DNA of 33,882 nucleotides from NCBI GenBank assembly GCA_017577945.1, contig PKQS01000016.1:1-33882 (forward strand), written 5' to 3'. The translations under genes and the position numbers were made by a program. The notes beneath the pieces were generated by a model. The model had not been told where the DNA came from and made no database searches. It was given only the letters and a program-made list of their open reading frames with translations. The DNA is from Bacillota bacterium. GTDB lineage: Bacteria > Bacillota > Limnochordia > Limnochordales > ZCTH02-B6. Shown here one piece after another: positions 1 through 7,824 of the stretch; within the stretch, counting starts at the first letter, position 1; each line of letters opens with the position of its first letter.

Positions 1-192
1 ACCTCAGCGGGTTGTAGACCAACTCTCCGGCAAGCCTGTCCCGGCTTACCTTCTTGCCGCTAGGCCTTCCCTTCCACCGAAGACCCGCACTCTTCCTGGC
101 CGTTGCGCTGTTTAGTTTTCAAGGACCAATCCCTCGCCGCAGCTTCCGCTGCGCCGGGGCGCCGCCCGTGCGTTTCCGCACCGAGCCGGCAG
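1..192 (-). promoter_or_regulatory. Leader of a leftward rRNA operon, with boxA-like element
   Basis: No protein gene is seen here. Read on the minus strand, the segment after two tandem promoters contains TTGAAAACTAAACAG (plus-strand positions about 108-122), which matches the boxA-type antitermination element found in Bacillota rRNA leaders and spacers. Downstream a hairpin can form between GGTAAGCC and GGCTTGCC (about 30-53). The window ends before any 16S sequence is seen, so the operon is inferred from tandem promoters plus boxA. It could instead be a tRNA-led stable RNA operon. Confidence 0.6.
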
Positions 193-198
193 TTCACT

Positions 199-227
199 AG
201 TTTATCAACTGCCCGTTCCCTTTTCAA
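199..227 (-). promoter_or_regulatory. Sigma-A promoter, proximal rrn promoter P2
   Basis: On the minus strand there is a -35 TTGAAA (222-227), a 17-base spacer and a -10 TAAACT (199-204). It lies just upstream of the boxA-like leader and about 80 bases downstream of a second promoter, the tandem arrangement usual for rRNA operons. Confidence 0.65.
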
Positions 228-284
228 GAGGGATTTTTTGCTCGGCCAGCCGGATTTTGTCCAACTGACCGCCGGGCATTACTT

Positions 285-313
285 AATATAGCACGCCTTC
301 AGCGGCCGCGCAA
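285..313 (-). promoter_or_regulatory. Sigma-A promoter, distal rrn promoter P1
   Basis: On the minus strand there is a -35 TTGCGC (308-313), a 17-base spacer and a -10 TATATT (285-290). It sits between the end of azlD and promoter P2 and points into the same stable-RNA leader. Confidence 0.6.
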
Positions 314-344
314 CACCTAATTTCCCGGACTGCGCCCGGCGGCG

Positions 345-671
345 TCACGAACCGAAGAAAACCTGCATGGCTCCGTAAACGGCCATGCCGCTCAAAACCG
401 TCAGCGCCAGGCTGCGGCGCCGCCACGCGACGACTCCGGCGACCACGGCCGGAACGATCATCGGGTTGCGCCACGACAAGTCCAGCGCCCCGCCGGGCGC
501 GAACACCGCCTGGGCCACCAGCGCGCCCAGCAGAGCCGCGGGCAGCAGGCTCAGCCACTCCATGACGAGAGGCGGAAAGTCGCGCCCCGACAGCCACACC
601 AGCGGCACCATGCGCGGCAAATACGTCACGGCGGCCATGGCCGCCACAATCAGGAGGACTTCCGCATCCAC
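345..671 (-). CDS. azlD: AzlD-family branched-chain amino acid exporter subunit
   Basis: This is a 108-residue membrane protein with about three or four hydrophobic segments, including the stretch around LPRMVPL near residue 20 that is typical of the AzlD family. AzlD works with AzlC in the inner membrane to export branched-chain amino acids and analogues. I chose the GTG at 669-671 because an upstream extension would be arginine/glycine-rich shadow translation, and because this start overlaps the end of azlC by 22 bases, which suggests translational coupling. It is the last gene of the greA-lysS-azlC-azlD series; the rrn promoters begin 31 bases after its stop. The substrate is inferred from the family only. 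Confidence 0.85.
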   Translation of the reverse strand: MDAEVLLIVAAMAAVTYLPRMVPLVWLSGRDFPPLVMEWLSLLPAALLGALVAQAVFAPGGALDLSWRNPMIVPAVVAGVVAWRRRSLALTVLSGMAVYGAMQVFFGS

Positions 672-1384
672 CGCGCCGCCGCCACCCCCGCCGCAGCCGC
701 GACGACCGCGGCCACCATGGTACTCCACCGTCCCAGCACCGGACCCGCGGCCACGGCCACCAAGCCGCCCAGCGTCGCCGCCAGCACCGCGGGCCGGGTG
801 CGCAGGCTGCCCGCCAGCAGCCCGATGAACATTCCCGTCAGCGCGAAGTCCAGGCCGAGGGCGGCCGGCAGCGTCACCGCACTGCCCACGACCGCTCCGG
901 CCACTGTGGCCGCAAACCACGCGATGTACGGAATAATGCTCAACCCGGCGAAATACGAAGCGTCGCCCTGGCCCCGCTCGGCGAACACCGCGCTGCTGAC
1001 GCCGAACGCTTCGTCGGTCATGAAAAACGACAGCGCGGCCAGCACGGGACGCCGCACGCCCTGAAAGTAGGGGCTAAGGGCGGCGCTCATCAGGAGGTGG
1101 CGCAAGTTGACGAGAAACGTGGTCATGGCAATGGCGGCCAGACCGGCCTCCGCCGCCAGCATCCCTACCGCGATGAACTGGCTGGCGCCCGCGTAGACCA
1201 GCAAGGACATCGCGCCGATCTCCGCCGCGGTCAATCCGGCGCCGGCCGCCAGCACACCCAACGCGAAGCCGATAGGCAGGTAGCCGATGACGACGGGCCA
1301 GGCGCTTCGTGCGCCCAGCCAAAACCGGTCCTTGCCGGTTCCGGTCCACGCCGGCCGCGCCGGCGCCGTCGCACGCGCCGCCAT
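650..1384 (-). CDS. azlC: AzlC-family branched-chain amino acid exporter
   Basis: The 244-residue polytopic membrane protein has the AzlC core: a GYLPIGFALGVLA segment near residues 35-47, LVYAGASQFIAVGML near 65-80, LVNLRHLLMSAALSP near 95-110 and FFMTDEAFG near 125-133. AzlC is the large subunit of the AzlCD exporter of branched-chain amino acids. The ATG at 1382-1384 lies 12 bases after the lysS stop and gives a protein of family length. The 3' end overlaps azlD. No internal promoter was seen between lysS and azlC, so it probably belongs to the greA-lysS transcript. Confidence 0.88.
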   Translation of the reverse strand: MAARATAPARPAWTGTGKDRFWLGARSAWPVVIGYLPIGFALGVLAAGAGLTAAEIGAMSLLVYAGASQFIAVGMLAAEAGLAAIAMTTFLVNLRHLLMSAALSPYFQGVRRPVLAALSFFMTDEAFGVSSAVFAERGQGDASYFAGLSIIPYIAWFAATVAGAVVGSAVTLPAALGLDFALTGMFIGLLAGSLRTRPAVLAATLGGLVAVAAGPVLGRWSTMVAAVVAAAAGVAAARWMRKSS

Positions 1385-1395
1385 GCGCCCATCGC

Positions 1396-2943
1396 CTACC
1401 AGTCGCGCGCCCGCATGTGCGGGAACAAGAGCACGTCCCGGATAGAAGGCGAATTGGTCAGCAGCATGACCAGCCGGTCGACGCCCACGCCCAGGCCTCC
1501 GGCCGGCGGCATGCCGTGCTCCAGCGCGCGCAGGAAGTCTTCGTCCATCATGTGGGCTTCCTCGTCGCCCGCGGCCCGCTGCGCCATCTGCCGCTCGAAC
1601 CGCTCCCGCTGGTCGACGGGGTCGTTGAGCTCCGAGAAGCCGTTGGCCATCTCCCAGCCCATGATGTAGGGCTCGAAGCGGTCCGCCAGGTGCGGTGCGC
1701 CGTCTTTCCGCTTGGCCAGCGGCGAAATGTCCACCGGGTGCTCGGTGATGAACACCGGCTGGATGAGGTGCGGTTCCACCAGCTCCTCGAACACTTCCGC
1801 CATAACGGCCCACTTGGACTTGCCCGGCTCCACCTCGACGCCCTTGGCCGCCGCCAGCGCCCGGGCCTCTTCGTCGGTCTCGATCTGATTAAAGTCCAAG
1901 CCCGTATACTGCCGCACCGCCTCGGCCATCGGCAGCCGCTTCCACGGCGGCGTCAAGTCGATTTCGTGGCCCTGGTAGACGATGCGCGTGCTGCCGGTCA
2001 CCTGCTCCGCCACGTAGGCGAACAGCTGCTCCGTCAGCTCCATCATGTGAGCCGCGTCCTTGTATGCCTCGTACACCTCGAGCATCGTGTACTCGGGGTT
2101 GTGCCGCGTCGAGATGCCCTCGTTGCGGAAGTTGCGGCCCAGCTCAAACACCTTGTCGAAGCCGCCGACCAGAAGCCGCTTCAGATACAGCTCCGGCGCG
2201 ATGCGCATGTACAGGTTCATGCCCAGCGCGTTGTGGTACGTGATGAAAGGACGCGCGTTGGCGCCGCCCGCGATGGGGTGCAAAATGGGCGTCTCCACCT
2301 CGAGGAAGCCCCGCTCGGTGAGGAAGCGCCGAATGGCGGCCACCACCTGGCTGCGCTTGATGAAGACTTCGCGCACGTGCGGGTTGACGATGAGGTCGAG
2401 GTAACGCTGGCGGTAGCGCAGCTCCACGTCCTTGAGGCCATGCCACTTCTCGGGCAAAGGCCGCAAGGCCTTGGCCAGCAGCTGCCAAGCGGTTACTTCG
2501 ACGCTCCGCTCGCCGCGCTTGGTGCGCATGACGACGCCTTCGGCGCCGATGATGTCGCCCAAGTCCAGCCATTCCAGCCGCTCGTAGGCTTCCTCGCCCA
2601 TGCTGTTGATGCGACAGAACAGCTGGATGCGCTCGCCGTTGTCCTGCAGGTCCATGAAGGTGATGCGCCCCTGGCGCCGGATGGTCCGGATGCGCCCGGC
2701 CACCTTCACCGTCTGCCCTTCGAGCTCATCGAAACGGCGCAGCAGCTCGTCCACCGTATGGGTACGGTCAAAGCGGCCGCCGTAGGGCGCGATGCCCATC
2801 TCCAGCAGCCGCTGCCGTTTGTTCATCCGCGATGCGATCTGATCGTTGATCTCCAGCGCTTCGCGCTCGTCCTCCCGGACGTCGCGCTCCTCGGCGCCGG
2901 GCGCCGGCGAAGAAGCGCCGGCGCGCCGCAGCTCCTCAGTCAT
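1396..2943 (-). CDS. lysS: Lysyl-tRNA synthetase, class II
   Basis: The 515-residue protein charges tRNA-Lys with lysine in the cytoplasm. An OB-fold anticodon-binding domain (about residues 65-170, with VAGRIRTIRRQGRITFMDLQ) is followed by the class II catalytic core. Motif 2 is FRNEGISTRHNPEYTMLE and motif 3 is GLGVGVDRLVMLLT close to the C-terminus. The N-terminal 30 or so residues before NDQIASRMNK are acidic and longer than in most homologues. The ATG shares a base with the greA stop (TAATG), so the two genes are translationally coupled, an arrangement common in Bacillota. Confidence 0.97.
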   Translation of the reverse strand: MTEELRRAGASSPAPGAEERDVREDEREALEINDQIASRMNKRQRLLEMGIAPYGGRFDRTHTVDELLRRFDELEGQTVKVAGRIRTIRRQGRITFMDLQDNGERIQLFCRINSMGEEAYERLEWLDLGDIIGAEGVVMRTKRGERSVEVTAWQLLAKALRPLPEKWHGLKDVELRYRQRYLDLIVNPHVREVFIKRSQVVAAIRRFLTERGFLEVETPILHPIAGGANARPFITYHNALGMNLYMRIAPELYLKRLLVGGFDKVFELGRNFRNEGISTRHNPEYTMLEVYEAYKDAAHMMELTEQLFAYVAEQVTGSTRIVYQGHEIDLTPPWKRLPMAEAVRQYTGLDFNQIETDEEARALAAAKGVEVEPGKSKWAVMAEVFEELVEPHLIQPVFITEHPVDISPLAKRKDGAPHLADRFEPYIMGWEMANGFSELNDPVDQRERFERQMAQRAAGDEEAHMMDEDFLRALEHGMPPAGGLGVGVDRLVMLLTNSPSIRDVLLFPHMRARDW

Positions 2944-3419
2944 TACCGTGTCACTTCCAGGATCTGATACTTGATGACGCCGTCCGGCGCCTTCACTTCG
3001 ACGATGGTGCCCTTCCGCTTGCCCATAATGGCCTGTCCAACCGGCGACTCGTTGGAGATGCGGTGGTTGAGCGGGTCCGCCTCCGCGGAGCCGACGATGA
3101 TGTACTCGAACTCGTCACCGTACTCCAAATCCTTCAACCGGACGCGGGAACCGAGGCTGACGACGCCCTCTTCGATCTCCGACTCGTCAATGACCTTGGC
3201 GTTCCGCAGCATCTTTTCGAGCTGCATGATCTTGCCCTCGATGAACGCCTGCTCGTTCTTGGCGTCGTCGTATTCGGAGTTCTCCGAGATGTCGCCGAAC
3301 TCCAGGGCCTGCTTGATCCGCTCCGCGACTTCGCGGCGGCGAACCGTCTTGAGCAGCTCCAACTCGCGCTCAAGCTTGGCCAGGCCCTCGCGCGTCAGCA
3401 ACACTTCCTTCTCACGCAT
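2943..3419 (-). CDS. greA: Transcription elongation factor GreA
   Basis: The 158-residue protein has the usual GreA length. It stimulates RNA cleavage by backtracked RNA polymerase. The N-terminal coiled coil carries the conserved [16 protein letters not shown] segment (about residues 42-57), whose acidic residues enter the polymerase secondary channel. The C-terminal FKBP-like domain includes the [14 protein letters not shown] region. The ATG at 3417-3419 is preceded by a GGGAGA ribosome binding site; longer in-frame starts would translate the leader. Transcription probably starts at the promoter at 3530-3558, leaving a leader of about 100 bases that contains a perfect hairpin. Confidence 0.97.
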   Translation of the reverse strand: MREKEVLLTREGLAKLERELELLKTVRRREVAERIKQALEFGDISENSEYDDAKNEQAFIEGKIMQLEKMLRNAKVIDESEIEEGVVSLGSRVRLKDLEYGDEFEYIIVGSAEADPLNHRISNESPVGQAIMGKRKGTIVEVKAPDGVIKYQILEVTR

Positions 3420-3471
3420 CGAGCTCGGTCTCCCCTTTGCTCCGGGCGGGATTTGCCCACTATTGTACGCA

Positions 3472-3499
3472 CCGCTAGCCGGAAACTTCCGGCTAGCGG
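3472..3499. other. Perfect inverted repeat in the greA leader
   Basis: CCGCTAGCCGGAA (3472-3484) is repeated in inverted form at 3487-3499, leaving a nominal 2-base loop (in RNA probably a tetraloop). No T-run follows, so it is not a simple terminator. It lies in the predicted greA 5' untranslated region, about 50 bases before the start codon. On the minus strand a TACAAT lies just after it (about 3462-3467) and could be a second, weaker -10 element. Confidence 0.6.
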
Positions 3500-3529
3500 T
3501 CCGCATCGGGTCCCCAAGTTTCGCAGGAG

Positions 3530-3558
3530 ATTATATATGAAGCGCGTGGCTTTGTGAA
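3530..3558 (-). promoter_or_regulatory. Sigma-A promoter for greA-lysS-azlCD
   Basis: On the minus strand there is a -35 TTCACA (3553-3558), a 17-base spacer and a perfect -10 TATAAT (3530-3535). The predicted start near 3523 leaves a leader of about 100 bases before greA. Confidence 0.7.
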
Positions 3559-3573
3559 GAGGCGCTAGCGGCG

Positions 3574-3603
3574 AAAAGAAGCGGGCGGCCGCCACCAGGC
3601 GGC
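3574..3603 (-). terminator. Possible terminator after the fusion gene
   Basis: On the minus strand GCCGCC and GGCGGC (3588-3593 and 3598-3603, loop of 4) form a short GC-rich stem that starts at the stop codon. A pyrimidine run TTCTTTT follows after a gap of several bases (3574-3580). The gap between stem and T-run makes this a weak call. Confidence 0.3.
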
Positions 3604-6242
3604 TACGCCCGCGCAGGGGACATGGTCTCGGCCCGGGCCGCCAGCAGCTGCCGCCAGCGCTCCTCGGTGACGGGCCGGTCGAAGCTGCGCAGCCCCGCTA
3701 GCTTGAAGCCGTGCTTGCGCGCGAGTTCCCTGAACCGCAGCACGGAAGCCGGCGTCAGATCGCTGCCGAGCGACGTGTCCTGATAGTCCCGCTCCAGGGC
3801 CAGCATCATCGTCTCCGACATGCAGGCGTACGCCAACCCTTGCTCGTAGCCGAAGTTCCAGCCGAACCACGGCCGGCCCGGGACTTCGATGACGCCGCCG
3901 TCCAGCACCAGCACGTCGGGACGCTCCTTTTCCACCCGGCGGCTGACGTTGGGCGGCCGCGACATGTCGCAGATAACCGCGCCGCGGCGCAGCATCTCGG
4001 GCGTGACGAACTCCTCGGCCGAACTGGTGGCGATGACCACGGCCTGCGCCTGCGCCAGCGACGCCGCGACGTCGATGGACAGCTGCACCGGGCAATCCGG
4101 TGCGGCCAGCAGCGGCTGTGCCCAGGCGGCAAACGCTTCCAAGCCCGCGTCCGGCGCCGGACGGCCCGGCTGCGCCAGCAGCCAGTCGCCGATGGTGCCG
4201 GGCGCAAAGGTGCGGCCGCCTTCGGCCTCCTTCGCCACGTGCTCGAACAGCTCCGCGGCCACCAACTGCAGCCGCTCCATCCCCTTCTCGCCCGAACGCG
4301 GGTTGCCCACCAAGATCAAACGCCGGACGTCCGGACCCAGCAGCAGCGCCGTGCCGCGGCCGATGGAACCTGCCGCGCCGACGACCGCCGCCGTCATGGA
4401 CGCCAGATCCTCCCCGAGCCGCGTGCTGGCCTCCAACAGCGCTTCGATGGCCGCAACCACCGTGTAGCTGTTGCCCGTCGTCAGCGCCACCTCCCGGTCT
4501 TTGAGCGCCCGGCCGCTGCGGGTCACGATGGCCGTGTAGGCGCCCAGGCCCACGATGCGGGCGCCGCGCTCGTGCGCCAGCCGCACCGCCTCGGCGACCA
4601 CTTCGAGGTTCTCCTGCCGCGAGCCGCTGATGAGCTGCTCGGTCGTGCGCGGCACGACGACGAACTCGCCGTAGGCCTTCTCGCCGGTGGCCGACACGAC
4701 GCGCGTCTGGCCGATGACGAAAGGCTTCATCAGCCCGTTAAACCGTTCCGAGAGCCGCCGCATCTCTTCCTCTGTATACGGCGCCAGGCTGCGGTCGAAC
4801 TCCGCGTAGTTGCCCAAGTCCAGCGGGTGCACGAGGAAGGCGAAGCGGCCTTCGTCGGGCTCCGGGCCTGCGGGTACCGGAATGTCGTCCTCCGGCAGCC
4901 GCACCGGCGCCGGCACGGGTTCCGTGCGGTCAACCAGATGCGCCAGCAGCTCGCCCGTGTTGCCCTGCGCCAGCACCCGGCATACGTCTTCGAGCGCCGC
5001 CAGCGCCAGCTCGCACTGCTCGTCGTCGACGATGAGCGGCGGTTCGATGCGGATGACGCTGTTGCCGTTCAACGTCGGCGCCACCCGCAAGCCGCGCCGG
5101 TTGAGCAGATACGACGAGATGGCCGGCGTCAGCAGCTCCTGCTCGGCCATAATGCCCAGCATGGAGCCGGGGCCGCTGCCGAACGTCCGCCGGTCGATGC
5201 CGAAGTCGACGCCCAGCATAAAGCCAGCGCCGCGCACTTCTCGGATGACGTGCGGGTATCGCTCGCGCAGCTCCTCCAGTCCCCGCTTCAGCCGCTCACC
5301 AAGCCGCCGCACGTTGGCCAGCAGGGCCCCGTCGTTTTCCGTCAGCAGCTCCAGCGCCGCCAGGCCCACCCGGGCGCCCGGTGTGTTGCCGGCAAACGTG
5401 GACGAGTGCTTCATGGCGAACGCCTCGGTGTACACCTCGGCGCGGCAGAGCACGGCACCGATGGGGAAGATCCCGCCGCCCAGCGCCTTGGCCAAGGTAA
5501 GCACGTCGGGCTTGACGCCCTCCTCCTGGTACCGGAACAGCGCGCCCGTGCGCCCCAAGCCCGTCTGTACTTCGTCGAGGATGAACACGACCCCGAACTC
5601 GCGGCAAAGCTGTTCCACCTGCTTTAAGTAACCCGGCGGCGGCACCACGATGCCGCCCTCGCCCTGAATGGGCTCCAAGATGACGGCCGCGTACTCGCCA
5701 GGCCGCGCCTCCAGCGCCCGCCGGATCGCTTCCGCGTCGCCGTAGGGGACGAAGTCGAAGCCTTCGAACGGCACGAAGAAGGCATCCTGATAGCTGGGCC
5801 GGCCCGTGGCGGAGAGGGCCCCCAGCGTCTTGCCGTGGAAGCTGTTGTTGGCGGCCAGCACGCGCCGGCGCCCCGTGGCCGCCCGAGCGAGCTTGATGGC
5901 GGCCTCCGTCGACTCGGTGCCGCTGTTGGTGAACGTCACGTAGTCGAAGTCGCCGTTGGTGAGCTGAATCAGCCTTTCCGCCAGCTGGCCGGCCGCGTCA
6001 AGATAGGAAGGCTGAATGAAGCTGGGCTCGCCCGCCTCCCAGACGCGCCGCAGCGCTTCCCAGATGCGCGGCGGATTGTATCCGAACGGCAGCGCGCCGT
6101 ACGCGGCGATGAAATCGAGATACCGGTTGCCTTCCGCGTCCCACAGCCATGCGCCCTCGCCGCGCACGAACCGCTTATCCAGCTTGACCGTCTTCAGGAG
6201 CTCGCCCAAATGGGGGTTGACGTACCGAGGAAACGGGTGCAT
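3603..6242 (-). CDS. Fused class III aminotransferase and acyl-thioester reductase (AAR-like)
   Basis: The 879-residue protein has two enzyme halves. Residues 1-430 are a class III PLP aminotransferase of the ornithine/acetylornithine/putrescine type: SGTE near 107, LDEVQTGLGRTG at 222-233 with the PLP-binding Asp223, and AKALGGG with the Schiff-base Lys252. Residues 465-850 resemble cyanobacterial acyl-ACP reductase: GLGAYTAI near 565, TTGNSYT at 588-594, a dinucleotide site VVGAAGSIG at 620-628, and YACMSE at 805-810, where Cys807 aligns with the acyl-accepting cysteine of that family. About 45 extra residues (665-715) sit inside the reductase half. The plausible chemistry is acyl thioester to aldehyde to amine, or the reverse; the substrate is unknown. 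The ATG has a GGAGGG site six bases upstream. It is a single-gene unit with its own promoter and dyad. Confidence 0.85.
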   Translation of the reverse strand: MHPFPRYVNPHLGELLKTVKLDKRFVRGEGAWLWDAEGNRYLDFIAAYGALPFGYNPPRIWEALRRVWEAGEPSFIQPSYLDAAGQLAERLIQLTNGDFDYVTFTNSGTESTEAAIKLARAATGRRRVLAANNSFHGKTLGALSATGRPSYQDAFFVPFEGFDFVPYGDAEAIRRALEARPGEYAAVILEPIQGEGGIVVPPPGYLKQVEQLCREFGVVFILDEVQTGLGRTGALFRYQEEGVKPDVLTLAKALGGGIFPIGAVLCRAEVYTEAFAMKHSSTFAGNTPGARVGLAALELLTENDGALLANVRRLGERLKRGLEELRERYPHVIREVRGAGFMLGVDFGIDRRTFGSGPGSMLGIMAEQELLTPAISSYLLNRRGLRVAPTLNGNSVIRIEPPLIVDDEQCELALAALEDVCRVLAQGNTGELLAHLVDRTEPVPAPVRLPEDDIPVPAGPEPDEGRFAFLVHPLDLGNYAEFDRSLAPYTEEEMRRLSERFNGLMKPFVIGQTRVVSATGEKAYGEFVVVPRTTEQLISGSRQENLEVVAEAVRLAHERGARIVGLGAYTAIVTRSGRALKDREVALTTGNSYTVVAAIEALLEASTRLGEDLASMTAAVVGAAGSIGRGTALLLGPDVRRLILVGNPRSGEKGMERLQLVAAELFEHVAKEAEGGRTFAPGTIGDWLLAQPGRPAPDAGLEAFAAWAQPLLAAPDCPVQLSIDVAASLAQAQAVVIATSSAEEFVTPEMLRRGAVICDMSRPPNVSRRVEKERPDVLVLDGGVIEVPGRPWFGWNFGYEQGLAYACMSETMMLALERDYQDTSLGSDLTPASVLRFRELARKHGFKLAGLRSFDRPVTEERWRQLLAARAETMSPARA

Positions 6243-6268
6243 GACAGCCCTCCTAACGGCCTCTGCCG

Positions 6269-6304
6269 AAAAAAGAGCATGTGCACAAAACTGTGCACAT
6301 GCTC
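6269..6304 (-). promoter_or_regulatory. Perfect dyad over the start site, with T-run (operator or attenuator)
   Basis: GAGCATGTGCACA and its exact inverse TGTGCACATGCTC (6275-6287 and 6292-6304, 4-base spacer) directly abut the -10 box at 6305. On the minus strand six T residues (6269-6274) follow. The predicted start (about 6298) lies inside the first arm, so only about seven base pairs could form in the RNA. A repressor operator is therefore more likely than a terminator. Both readings are inference. Confidence 0.7.
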
Positions 6305-6333
6305 ACTATAACAAGTCCTCTTTCGTCTGACAA
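6305..6333 (-). promoter_or_regulatory. Sigma-A promoter of the fusion gene
   Basis: On the minus strand there is a -35 TTGTCA (6328-6333), a 17-base spacer and a -10 TATAGT (6305-6310). The promoter lies in the 115-base gap between the upstream gene and the fused aminotransferase, so the latter is transcribed independently. Confidence 0.75.
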
Positions 6334-6357
6334 CAGGCCCGGCGATTTTTTCGCGGT

Positions 6358-7260
6358 TTAACCGTTCAGCATCTCGATGCGGGGCTTCAGCTGGAGCTTG
6401 TCGATGAGGGCCAAATACTCGTGGGGCTCCAAAGCGCGGCCTCGGCCGTCGAGGGCGATGAGGAGCGCTTCGATGACGTTGGTGGCAAACGACCGCCCGT
6501 TCAGCTCGGGCGTGGACGTCACCAGCATGCGCACGCCGCGGCGGCGCAAGTCTTCCACGTCGCTCTTGGTGATGGTCTGGGTGATGATGATCTTGCCCGT
6601 GAGATCATCGGGCATGTGCCGGCGGATGTAATGGTAGTCGCCCGCGATGACGTCGGCCCACTGATAATACTTCACGAACTTCGGCCGCGACTTGGTCTGC
6701 TTTTCGCCCGTCGGGTAAAGCACCGAAATGGGCAGCTGCACGATGAGCGGCGCCAATACGCGCGCCACGTTCACCAGCGTCTTCAAGGACCGCATGGGAA
6801 TGGGCAGGCCCAAGACAAACATGAAGTCGCCGATGATCAGGTCGCACCCGGACTTGGCCAGCTCCTCCGCCATGCCGAAGCGGTCGACGGCGGAGACCAG
6901 CAGCACTTTCTGCTCGGGCCAGCGCAGGCCCACTTCTTCGGCGAGATACGAGACGATGCGGCGTTCCAGCGAGTTCTTGAGGCCCGAGCCGTCGACGATG
7001 GGCGTCTTCTGCGCGGCGCGCGCGATGCGGTGGGCGTCCCGCAGCTCGTAGCGGCGGCCGCCGGCCCAGACGTACAAGTCGATGCCGCCCATGCCGAAGG
7101 CGTCGACCTGGCCGTCCAGCTCGCGGATGAGGGCGACAGCCTTCTCCACGTCGCCGTCGGTGCCGATGCGTTCCACCCGCACCCGCTCGCCCAACAGCTC
7201 CAGCTCGGCCACGTGGTCGCGCGACGACGAACTGATACTGACGCTGACCACCCGTTTCAA
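6358..7260 (-). CDS. Uncharacterised conserved protein ('quinate 5-dehydrogenase'-like)
   Basis: The 300-residue soluble protein begins KRVVSVSISSSSRDH after the initiator. From memory, similar Bacillota proteins carry the database name quinate 5-dehydrogenase, but I see no clear glycine-rich Rossmann motif and would not rely on that name. Visible conserved-looking stretches are RIGTDGD (about 33-39), DAFGMGGIDLY (about 53-63), DGSGLKNSLERR (about 89-100) and QTITKSDVEDLRRRG (about 230-245). The TTG start at 7258-7260 was chosen because GGAGGC lies eight bases upstream and because homologues, as I recall them, begin with this KRVVSVS motif. It follows the regulator-like gene by two bases, so the two are coupled. 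Confidence 0.75.
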   Translation of the reverse strand: MKRVVSVSISSSSRDHVAELELLGERVRVERIGTDGDVEKAVALIRELDGQVDAFGMGGIDLYVWAGGRRYELRDAHRIARAAQKTPIVDGSGLKNSLERRIVSYLAEEVGLRWPEQKVLLVSAVDRFGMAEELAKSGCDLIIGDFMFVLGLPIPMRSLKTLVNVARVLAPLIVQLPISVLYPTGEKQTKSRPKFVKYYQWADVIAGDYHYIRRHMPDDLTGKIIITQTITKSDVEDLRRRGVRMLVTSTPELNGRSFATNVIEALLIALDGRGRALEPHEYLALIDKLQLKPRIEMLNG

Positions 7261-7262
7261 GC

Positions 7263-7808
7263 TTATACGCCTCCATTGCCGCGCGTCGCCGCCAGGATTT
7301 GCGCGATGCGCTGCGGCGACACGTATTGATCTTCGGTGATGGGCGACGGCCCCAGCTCGATGCTGACCACCTTGTCCGCGCCGAGAATGGCCTCCGCCCA
7401 CTCGATGCGCATGTCGGAGCCGAGGAAGATGACGGTGTCGCATTCCTTCAGGCGGGAAATGACTTCCAGCACGCGGTTCAGAAGCTCCGCGCCCGAGACG
7501 CTCTGGACGTAGCCCCAGCGTTCGGCGTTGTTGAGCAGCAGCACGTAGTCGACGCCCGCCTCGCGCGCGAGGGCTTCCAGCTCGTCCTTGTTGGCCACGG
7601 GAAAGCCCACCAGTGCGACGCGCTCGCCCTTGCGCACTTCGCCCAGGGCCTCCAGGCGCGAGACGACCGCCCGGTCGATGCCGAACTCGGCCGCCACGTC
7701 TTGCTGCGAAGCGCCCTGGGCACGGCGCTCCAGGATCTTGTCGACGGCCCGGTGGATCTTGCGGCGGCTGATCAGTTTGTCGCCGATGCGCACCAAATCC
7801 ATAGTCAT
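7263..7808 (-). CDS. Putative HTH transcriptional regulator
   Basis: The 181-residue protein has an N-terminal region (about residues 15-55) with QGASQQDVAAEFGIDRAVVSRLEALG, read as a helix-turn-helix. The rest is alpha/beta, with hydrophobic strands VALVGFPV, VDYVLLLNN and DTVIFLGSD that could bind a small ligand. It is followed after two bases by the 'quinate dehydrogenase'-like gene and preceded by dus. The start could be either of two ATG codons (7808 or 7802); neither has a strong ribosome binding site. It is a candidate to control its neighbours, including the dyad near 6290, but nothing in the sequence shows this directly. Confidence 0.75.
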   Translation of the reverse strand: MTMDLVRIGDKLISRRKIHRAVDKILERRAQGASQQDVAAEFGIDRAVVSRLEALGEVRKGERVALVGFPVANKDELEALAREAGVDYVLLLNNAERWGYVQSVSGAELLNRVLEVISRLKECDTVIFLGSDMRIEWAEAILGADKVVSIELGPSPITEDQYVSPQRIAQILAATRGNGGV

Positions 7809-7824
7809 CTTCGGTAAGAACGCG

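Noticed and set aside
1309..2967. Long open frame opposite lysS on the plus strand
   Set aside because: It is the antisense shadow of a clear lysyl-tRNA synthetase, with His/Arg/Leu-rich composition typical of reverse reading in GC-rich DNA.
6275..6304. Intrinsic terminator upstream of the fusion gene
   Set aside because: As RNA only about half of the stem would be transcribed from the predicted start, and a terminator there would silence the gene; an operator is the better reading.
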